Source: an uncultured Clostridium sp.
Lineage (GTDB): Bacteria; Bacillota; Clostridia; TANB77; CAG-508
Direction of reading: 5' to 3'
NCBI GenBank assembly: GCA_947057505.1
Contig: CAMSEM010000038.1
Location: 1-11,331 of the forward strand
Length of the DNA stretch: 11,331 nucleotides
Part shown: in pieces, positions 7,192 to 11,331 of the stretch
How the letters are laid out: each line of letters begins with the position of its first letter
Numbering within the stretch: the first letter of the stretch is position 1
The notes under the pieces: model-generated
The model's input: only the letters and a program-made list of their open reading frames with translations
Told to the model about the DNA's origin: nothing
Database searches by the model: none
Position numbers and translations under genes: made by a program

Positions 7192-7266
7192 GTATCTTAT
7201 ATAGAAAAGATTCTTTATTTGTCTAAAAGTATTTTACTATTTTTATAAAAATACCTTATAAGATAC
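7192..7266. repeat. Ten-base inverted repeat flanking a hairpin before spoIIM
   Basis: GTATCTTATA at 7192-7201 and TATAAGATAC at 7257-7266 are perfect reverse complements 55 bases apart. The lower-coordinate arm lies directly beside the spoIIM ribosome binding site; the other touches the base of the hairpin at 7226-7257. In minus-strand RNA the arms could close a larger structure around that hairpin. Confidence 0.5.
7226..7257 (-). terminator. Possible weak terminator of the endonuclease Q gene
   Basis: Ten-base arms (7226-7235, 7248-7257) around a 12-base loop. All pairs form in minus-strand RNA if one G-U wobble is allowed. The stem is very AU-rich and only about four U follow, so termination may be inefficient and spoIIM may receive read-through. 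Confidence 0.42.
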
Positions 7267-7293
7267 AATATGCAATAAAATAAGATTTAGAAC

Positions 7294-8487
7294 TTATCCT
7301 ACTGTTAATTTTCCGTAAACACCACCGCCACCAGATTGTATAGAAACCTCTCCGCTTCTTGCTGACACAATAGTTCTGGCTACTTTTTCTCCTACTACAG
7401 CTTCTATATCATCTTTTGATAACTTATGTAAAATATTCATTTCTGTTTCAAAATTATTTAGTAACTTATCAATTGTTTTTGCCCCTAGCCCTGGAACAAA
7501 AGTAAGTGGCACTTGGTATACATATGGTGGCCTATTTTTTGGGCTTTTTGTTTCTTTCTTGTCGCGGATTGTAACAATTCTATCAAATACTCCCATAGTA
7601 ATATTGGTACCACCACATATTGGGCACTTAGTTATAGGAGGTTCTCCCTCGATTGCTCTATCACATTGTTCACAATAAGTTCTATGGTATTTTCCAAGCT
7701 TTGGGTCTAATCCATAGTTTGTTATAACTTTTCTTCCTTCTTCATTTTTAAGTGCTTTTACTAATTCTTTAAAGGAAATATCTTCTACTAATATTTTATT
7801 ATACTCTCTTGCAATTTTAGGAAGAGAATGTGCATCTGAATTAGTTACAAAAGTTCTTGTTTCTAGTTCGAATATTTGATCTGCTAAATAGGTATCAGAG
7901 CTTAGTCCAAGTTCTACCGCAAATATTTTGCTGAATTTTTCTTTGAAGATTCGTTCTAGTCTACTAGTGCAATTTCCATAAAAGCTTTTATGAGGTGTAA
8001 ATATGTGAGCTGGAATTAAAATTCCATGAAATTTTTCTACAATATCTACTAATTCATAAGCAGAAATACAAGCTCTTTGTGAGCTTAATGTTATGTTATG
8101 AATATATTTACTCATTTCTTTTGAAAAAGCTTTTATATCTGCTAAAGTTGGAAAATAACATAAGTTATGAGCACTGCCAGTTTTACCTTCATCATTAATT
8201 TCTGAAGTTTCAATTTCACTTCCTAATATAATGCATACTTTATCTTTATAGACAATGCCTCCATCTTTAATTTCGTATGCTTCTCCAGTTTTTAAAAAGT
8301 TTTCTATATCTTCAATAACATATGGTGATGCACAGTCAATAATACCAACAATTTGAATTCCCTTTCTATCACTACATTCTTTTGCAATATTAGCAAAATT
8401 CAAACTCCTTGCTGCTGTTATTTTAATTGGTTTTCCATTTTCACTTCTACCTATATGTACATGCAAATCTGCAAACATTTCTTTCAT
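7294..8487 (-). CDS. Endonuclease Q family DNA repair nuclease (PHP domain, zinc ribbon, HhH)
   Basis: EndoQ enzymes nick DNA on the 5' side of deaminated bases (uracil, hypoxanthine, xanthine) and abasic sites; the family is known from Thermococcales and some Bacillota, and includes B. subtilis YqxK. The 397 residues show the full layout. The N-terminal PHP metal centre has D7-L-H9-V-H11, E91, H107, H161 (PAHIFTPH) and D218/H220 (NSDAH). The zinc ribbon is C272-x2-C275-x12-C288-x2-C291. Helix-hairpin-helix segments lie near 328-343 (LTFVPGLGAKTIDKLL) and 364-379, followed by a glycine-rich tail. No key residue is lost. The start has an excellent AAGGAGG site. Activity is inferred from family, not shown. 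Its place beside spoIIM may point to repair of DNA damage built up in spores, which is speculation from context. Confidence 0.9.
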   Translation of the reverse strand: MKEMFADLHVHIGRSENGKPIKITAARSLNFANIAKECSDRKGIQIVGIIDCASPYVIEDIENFLKTGEAYEIKDGGIVYKDKVCIILGSEIETSEINDEGKTGSAHNLCYFPTLADIKAFSKEMSKYIHNITLSSQRACISAYELVDIVEKFHGILIPAHIFTPHKSFYGNCTSRLERIFKEKFSKIFAVELGLSSDTYLADQIFELETRTFVTNSDAHSLPKIAREYNKILVEDISFKELVKALKNEEGRKVITNYGLDPKLGKYHRTYCEQCDRAIEGEPPITKCPICGGTNITMGVFDRIVTIRDKKETKSPKNRPPYVYQVPLTFVPGLGAKTIDKLLNNFETEMNILHKLSKDDIEAVVGEKVARTIVSARSGEVSIQSGGGGVYGKLTVG

Positions 8488-8514
8488 TTTTAATTCCTCC
8501 TTTAATTATGCTCT

Positions 8515-8546
8515 AAAAAAAGACTGGAATATGAGCCAATCTTTTT
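8515..8546 (-). terminator. Intrinsic terminator between the 85-residue gene and the endonuclease Q gene
   Basis: Eleven-base arms (8517-8527, 8536-8546) and an eight-base loop, with seven U following on minus-strand RNA. The one imperfect pair is a U-G wobble on that strand only. It lies 21 bases after the stop of the 85-residue gene and about 27 bases before the endonuclease Q start, leaving no room for a promoter in between. Confidence 0.85.
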
Positions 8547-8567
8547 ATTTTCTTCTTTTGTATTTTT

Positions 8568-8825
8568 TTATTTTATTAACTCTTCACTATCTTCTATTGT
8601 TGGTCTTTTATCTTCTTGCATTGCTTTTCTTATCTCATCTGCTGTAGGAATTGCTTCTTTTACATTCTTAACAGATTTTTTCTGTTTTTCCTCATGTGCA
8701 AGTATGGCAGTTTTAATTTCTCTTTCAGCATTTACAATAGTTATAATAACTGCTTTATCATCTTTTTCATTTAAATATGGAGAATTTACCTTATCTGTTA
8801 CATATTGCAAAACATTTTTATTCAT
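8568..8825 (-). CDS. Hypothetical 85-residue charged protein
   Basis: I do not recognise this family. It is a small soluble protein with no signal peptide or membrane segment. The first half (NVLQYVTDKVNSPYLNEKDDKAVIITIVNAEREIKTAI) looks like a folded helix/strand unit; the second half is rich in Lys and Glu and probably helical or disordered. There are no cysteines and no obvious catalytic motif. Its ATG overlaps the stop of the upstream HD-GYP-like gene in an ATGA arrangement (8822-8825), so the two are very likely translationally coupled and may act together. A strong terminator follows 21 bases after its stop. The coupling makes it a credible gene despite its size; the function is unknown. 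Confidence 0.75.
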   Translation of the reverse strand: MNKNVLQYVTDKVNSPYLNEKDDKAVIITIVNAEREIKTAILAHEEKQKKSVKNVKEAIPTADEIRKAMQEDKRPTIEDSEELIK

Positions 8826-9361
8826 ACTAATACCTCCTGCATTTTACTTGCAAATTCTTTAAACTCTTCTATATAAAGATTTGGTTTATCTTTTAAATTC
8901 CTATATTCCAATAATACTAGTGCCTCATCTACTTTAAATCCAATTCTTTCTGGTCTGTCTAATAACATTCCTCCAAACTGATCTACTAGTTCTAAAATGT
9001 CACTTTCTTTTTCTCTTGGAGTACTCCCACTATATCTATTTACTTCTTCACATATTTTGCAGAATCTATTAGAAAAGCCAAGTGCTTTTAAATATTCTGC
9101 CCCTTCTTTTGCATAAGATTTTACTTTGCTTAAATCTTGTGGGTTACTATTTTTTTTGCAATTGCATAATAGGCATGCTGTTAAAACCATATTTTCATCT
9201 AAATCTAATTTGCTATTTTCTAAAAATAATTTAGCTAAAAATGTTTTAAAAATAACAGACTTGTCAAAGAATACACCTGTTTTTTTCTTTAAATAATGCA
9301 TAATTTCCATTTTCTTTACCCATTCTTTTTCAGCTAAGATATAATCTGCAAAAGTTTCCAT
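8822..9361 (-). CDS. Degenerate HD-GYP-like protein
   Basis: A 179-residue soluble protein whose second half resembles an HD-GYP domain with its metal site gone. LLCNCKK (64-70) sits where LLHDIGK would be, so His and Asp become Cys66 and Asn67. NRYSGSTP (108-115) matches the xRxDGSGYP region, with GYP reading STP. ILELVDQFGGMLLDRPERIGFKVDEALVLL (122-151) follows the ILAVADxFDALTSDRPYR...EEAL pattern and keeps D127. The N-terminal 55 residues are helical and not recognised. Cysteines cluster at C63, C66, C68, C101 and C104. A normal HD-GYP hydrolyses cyclic di-GMP; this one probably cannot and may be a binding or scaffold protein. It heads a two-gene unit with the 85-residue protein, and its leader carries the repeats at 9392-9501. 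The HD relationship is my reading of the motifs, not a search result. Confidence 0.72.
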   Translation of the reverse strand: METFADYILAEKEWVKKMEIMHYLKKKTGVFFDKSVIFKTFLAKLFLENSKLDLDENMVLTACLLCNCKKNSNPQDLSKVKSYAKEGAEYLKALGFSNRFCKICEEVNRYSGSTPREKESDILELVDQFGGMLLDRPERIGFKVDEALVLLEYRNLKDKPNLYIEEFKEFASKMQEVLV

Positions 9362-9391
9362 GTATTTAACTCCCCTTTACATAGATTTTTT

Positions 9392-9425
9392 GTTATCTTT
9401 ACAGTCGCTATTGCTCCTTACAGCT
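9392..9425 (-). repeat. 34-base leader repeat, copy A
   Basis: Matches copy B (9468-9501) at 32 of 34 positions, 76 bases apart in the same orientation. In minus-strand RNA it can fold as GCUGU-AAGGAGCA-AUAGC, a five-pair stem (one G-U) with a Shine-Dalgarno-like AAGGAG in the loop, followed by the shared tail GACUGUAAAGAUAAC. It ends about 30 bases before the start codon of the HD-GYP-like gene. Confidence 0.85.
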
Positions 9426-9467
9426 GTTTTAAATGTATACAACTTTCACTTTGTTCAAGTTGCATAA

Positions 9468-9501
9468 GTTATCTGTACAGTCGCTATTTCTCCTTACAGC
9501 T
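9468..9501 (-). repeat. 34-base leader repeat, copy B
   Basis: Same element as copy A, with one difference in the predicted loop (GCUGU-AAGGAGAA-AUAGC) and one in the tail; the stem is unchanged. It begins about seven bases past the -10 of the promoter at 9508-9536, so it should form the very 5' end of the mRNA. At DNA level it is also flanked by a seven-base inverted repeat, TAAGTTA/TAACTTA (9466-9472, 9501-9507). Confidence 0.85.
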
Positions 9502-9507
9502 AACTTA

Positions 9508-9536
9508 ATTATATGTCAAAGAAATGCATAATTCAA
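9508..9536 (-). promoter_or_regulatory. Sigma-A-like promoter of the HD-GYP-like operon
   Basis: On the minus strand, -35 TTGAAT (9531-9536), exactly 17 bases, and a perfect -10 TATAAT (9508-9513). The predicted start near 9501 coincides with the first base of repeat copy B, giving a leader of about 140 bases that contains both repeats. Confidence 0.7.
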
Positions 9537-9633
9537 TATTGTTACATAAATGTTATATAAATGTAATATTTTTGTAATAAATGTTGTTCTATCTTTACTA
9601 TACAAAAGGTAATTCAACCTTGTTGTACATAAG
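9537..9633. other. AT-rich spacer upstream of the HD-GYP-like promoter
   Basis: The rest of the gap between the HD-GYP-like gene and coaE. It contains short related AT-rich words (such as ATAAATGT and ATGTAATA) and a TTACAT/ATGTAA inverted pair near 9542-9566. I see no gene or RNA in it. Confidence 0.4.
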
Positions 9634-9671
9634 AAAAAAACGCTTTAGAAAGTTTATCTAAAACGCTTTTT
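9634..9671 (-). terminator. Intrinsic terminator of coaE
   Basis: In minus-strand RNA, fifteen pairs form between 9657-9671 and 9635-9649, including one U-G and one G-U wobble, around a seven-base loop and ending in a seven-U run. In plus-strand RNA the two wobbles become mismatches, so this serves coaE, whose stop lies about 27 bases upstream of it. Confidence 0.87.
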
Positions 9672-9698
9672 ATATTAGTCTATATTGGTACAATATTA

Positions 9699-10289
9699 TT
9701 ATTTGCTTTTAATAACATTTAAAATTTCTTCAATTTGCTTTTCTATATCTGCAATTTCGTTATCATTTGTTATTACAAATTCACATCTACTTGTATAAAA
9801 TTCATTTGGATGTTGTGCGTTAAGCCTTGCTTGGGCATGAATTTTATCAATATTATCTCTCTCCATAATTCTAGCTATTTGAGCCTCTTTGTTTTTAGCA
9901 ATAACAGCTATTGTTGTATTACATATATTTTGCAAATTTGCTTCAAATAATAGAGGAACATCAATTGCTATTAATTCTTCTTTATGTTCTTGTATTTGTG
10001 TTTCAATTTCTTTACGAATATATTTAAAAGTACATTCGTTTAATTGATTTCTTTTTTCTTCATTATGATAAATAATATTAGCTAGTTTTTTTCTATTTAG
10101 TTCTTCATTTTCTAATAGAATTTCTTCTCCAAATTTTTCTACTATTTCTAATAAGTACAACGTTCCTTTTTTTGATAGCTCTTTTGCAATTTTATCAGCA
10201 TTTATCACTTTAACATGATACTCATTTTTTAAAATTTCGCATACTGTACTTTTTCCAGCGCCAGAACTTCCTGTAATTCCTATAATCAT
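9699..10289 (-). CDS. coaE: Dephospho-CoA kinase
   Basis: Catalyses the last step of CoA synthesis, ATP-dependent phosphorylation of the 3'-hydroxyl of the ribose in dephospho-CoA. The 196 residues match the family (about 195-205). The P-loop is GSSGAGKS (7-14). D32 in NADKIAKEL, the DVPLLFE strand (110-116), the QIARIMERD lid segment (137-145) and the ARLNAQHP...CEFVITND region (154-176) follow the CoaE pattern; GSSGAGKST replaces the commoner GGIGSGKST. The start at 10289 has an AAGGAGT site. It begins four bases after the tmcAL stop, so the pair is probably co-transcribed and coupled. A terminator closes the unit. Confidence 0.95.
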   Translation of the reverse strand: MIIGITGSSGAGKSTVCEILKNEYHVKVINADKIAKELSKKGTLYLLEIVEKFGEEILLENEELNRKKLANIIYHNEEKRNQLNECTFKYIRKEIETQIQEHKEELIAIDVPLLFEANLQNICNTTIAVIAKNKEAQIARIMERDNIDKIHAQARLNAQHPNEFYTSRCEFVITNDNEIADIEKQIEEILNVIKSK

Positions 10290-10293
10290 TTGA

Positions 10294-11286
10294 TTACTCC
10301 TTTATATCCTGAATGCTTACAATTTTGTTTGTATAATCTAAATTGGCCCATGAGTCTTTTTCATAACCTAGGGTATATATATTAGTAGCATAAATATCTA
10401 ATTGCAACATTTCTTTTAAATTTTTGTTCTTAGAAGTTTCTAAGAATTTTTTTACTGAGGTAACTAAATTTGTCTTTGGGTTTTTCTTCATAATTTCAGA
10501 TAATAGTCTTTGTCCTTTTTCGCTATATCCTAATACACGCACATATGGTTCTATTCTTTTTGAAGTTTCCATTGCTTTTTTATCAATTCCAAGTAAAGCA
10601 TATACTAATATTCTTTGTATTCTAGTTTGGGTATATCTTTTAGATTTAATCATATTTACTAAATCTATTATGTTATTACATGAATCTGCTGCATTTTTGA
10701 TAGTATTTTCCAAACCTTCTGTTACATCTGGTAAATTACGAATTTCTTCTACAGTCATTTTACGCAATATGTATAAAATTTCTTTTTGAAACTTAGATAA
10801 ATCTAATACATAATGACCTTTTCTTAGTTCTTGTGCAAGCAGAATGTAGGAAGAACGTGGAATGACTTTCATAATATCATTGAATTGATTGTTTACTATC
10901 ATTTTTCTAATAGCGGTTGCACTTGCAAAGTCATCTACAATCATTTCATCCTGATATAATACTTTTTCTCGTTTAATTGCAATTGGTTTTAAGGGGCTTT
11001 TTAATTTTTTTAATGCTTTTAAGTATTCAATCCCTAAAATATTGTTAGAACCAGATAAAACATTTGCATATCTTTTAATATCATTTAAATAGACCATTAA
11101 AGCATTTTCTCTTGCTTTTGGAAAAGATAACCCTTTACTTAACTCGTGGTTTAACATTGTTACATATTCTTTTGGCTCTTGATAAAGTACATTGGCAATA
11201 TTATTTAGAGTTGCTAAATCATTCGTTTCCATACCAAAAGAAAGAGTATCTACAATTTTTAAAGAATCTAATATTTTAATAGCTCC
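10294..11286 (-). CDS. tmcAL: tRNA(Met) cytidine acetate ligase, N-terminus missing
   Basis: TmcAL (YlbM) uses ATP and acetate to acetylate the wobble cytidine of elongator tRNA-Met (ac4C34). Recognisable homology runs from GAIKILDSLKIVDTLSFG through METNDLATLNNIANVL, SFPKAREN, SNNILGIEYLKALKK, SATAIRK, RYTQTRIQRIL and PYVRVLGYSEKGQ to a normal C-terminus: 330 of about 400 residues. The ATG at 11232 lies inside the conserved domain (SFG|METND) and has no ribosome binding site, so it is not the real start. The N-terminal part with the PFHxGH nucleotidyltransferase motif is absent. Upstream of codon GGA at 11284-11286 the sequence stops resembling TmcAL and meets an in-frame TAA at 11314-11316, so the gene is cut at the window edge. 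Downstream, coaE follows after four bases. Confidence 0.88.
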   Translation of the reverse strand, partial: GAIKILDSLKIVDTLSFGMETNDLATLNNIANVLYQEPKEYVTMLNHELSKGLSFPKARENALMVYLNDIKRYANVLSGSNNILGIEYLKALKKLKSPLKPIAIKREKVLYQDEMIVDDFASATAIRKMIVNNQFNDIMKVIPRSSYILLAQELRKGHYVLDLSKFQKEILYILRKMTVEEIRNLPDVTEGLENTIKNAADSCNNIIDLVNMIKSKRYTQTRIQRILVYALLGIDKKAMETSKRIEPYVRVLGYSEKGQRLLSEIMKKNPKTNLVTSVKKFLETSKNKNLKEMLQLDIYATNIYTLGYEKDSWANLDYTNKIVSIQDIKE

Positions 11287-11331
11287 AATCTTGTTATTTC
11301 TGTGTACTCTAAATTATCATTCATACGTTAT

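Noticed and set aside
9432..9458. A second promoter ahead of repeat copy A
   Set aside because: The equivalent -10 is only TACATT and the best -35 (TTGAAC) has a 15-base spacer, much weaker than the promoter ahead of copy B.
9392..9501. The two 34-base repeats as a minimal CRISPR array
   Set aside because: Only two imperfect copies, no cas genes, and the position right after a promoter in a gene leader fits a regulatory element better.
10424..10789. 121-residue plus-strand frame opposite tmcAL
   Set aside because: Antisense to conserved TmcAL coding sequence, with no start signals or domain.

Overview
The window looks like a piece of chromosome from an AT-rich, low-GC Bacillota, most likely an uncultured gut-type member of Clostridia. 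The evidence is a sporulation gene (spoIIM), RNase Y, AGGAGG-type ribosome binding sites, sigma-A-like promoters with 16-17 base spacers, and a pilin-like surface protein of a type common in Clostridia. Nearly every gene lies on the minus strand. The one convincing plus-strand gene encodes a small helix-turn-helix protein at 5116-5343.

Layout from high to low coordinates, the direction of transcription: (1) 10294-11286, the C-terminal part of tmcAL (tRNA-Met cytidine acetate ligase), followed after 4 bases by coaE (dephospho-CoA kinase) and a terminator. (2) A roughly 340-base gap with a sigma-A-like promoter and two nearly identical 34-base repeats in the leader of a two-gene unit: a degenerate HD-GYP-like protein and an orphan 85-residue protein whose start overlaps the previous stop. 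(3) A terminator only about 27 bases before the start of an endonuclease Q family gene. (4) spoIIM, then xerD with its own promoter. (5) An AT-rich divergent region between the small HTH gene and a large prepilin-like gene whose C-terminal formylglycine-generating-enzyme-like domain is broken by a one-base frameshift. (6) rny (RNase Y). (7) pta (phosphate acetyltransferase), running off the left edge.

Most of this is housekeeping: CoA synthesis, acetyl-phosphate metabolism, tRNA modification, mRNA decay, DNA repair, chromosome dimer resolution and sporulation. The less ordinary parts are the tandem leader repeats with Shine-Dalgarno-like loops at 9392-9501, the HD-GYP-like protein that has lost its metal-binding residues and gained cysteines, the frameshifted prepilin/FGE-like gene, and the terminator placed as a possible attenuator before the endonuclease Q gene. 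I see no CRISPR array, insertion sequence, rRNA or tRNA.

Both outer edges (1-46 and about 11287-11331) fail to continue the genes they interrupt, in any reading frame. They are best treated as assembly-junction sequence until tested.
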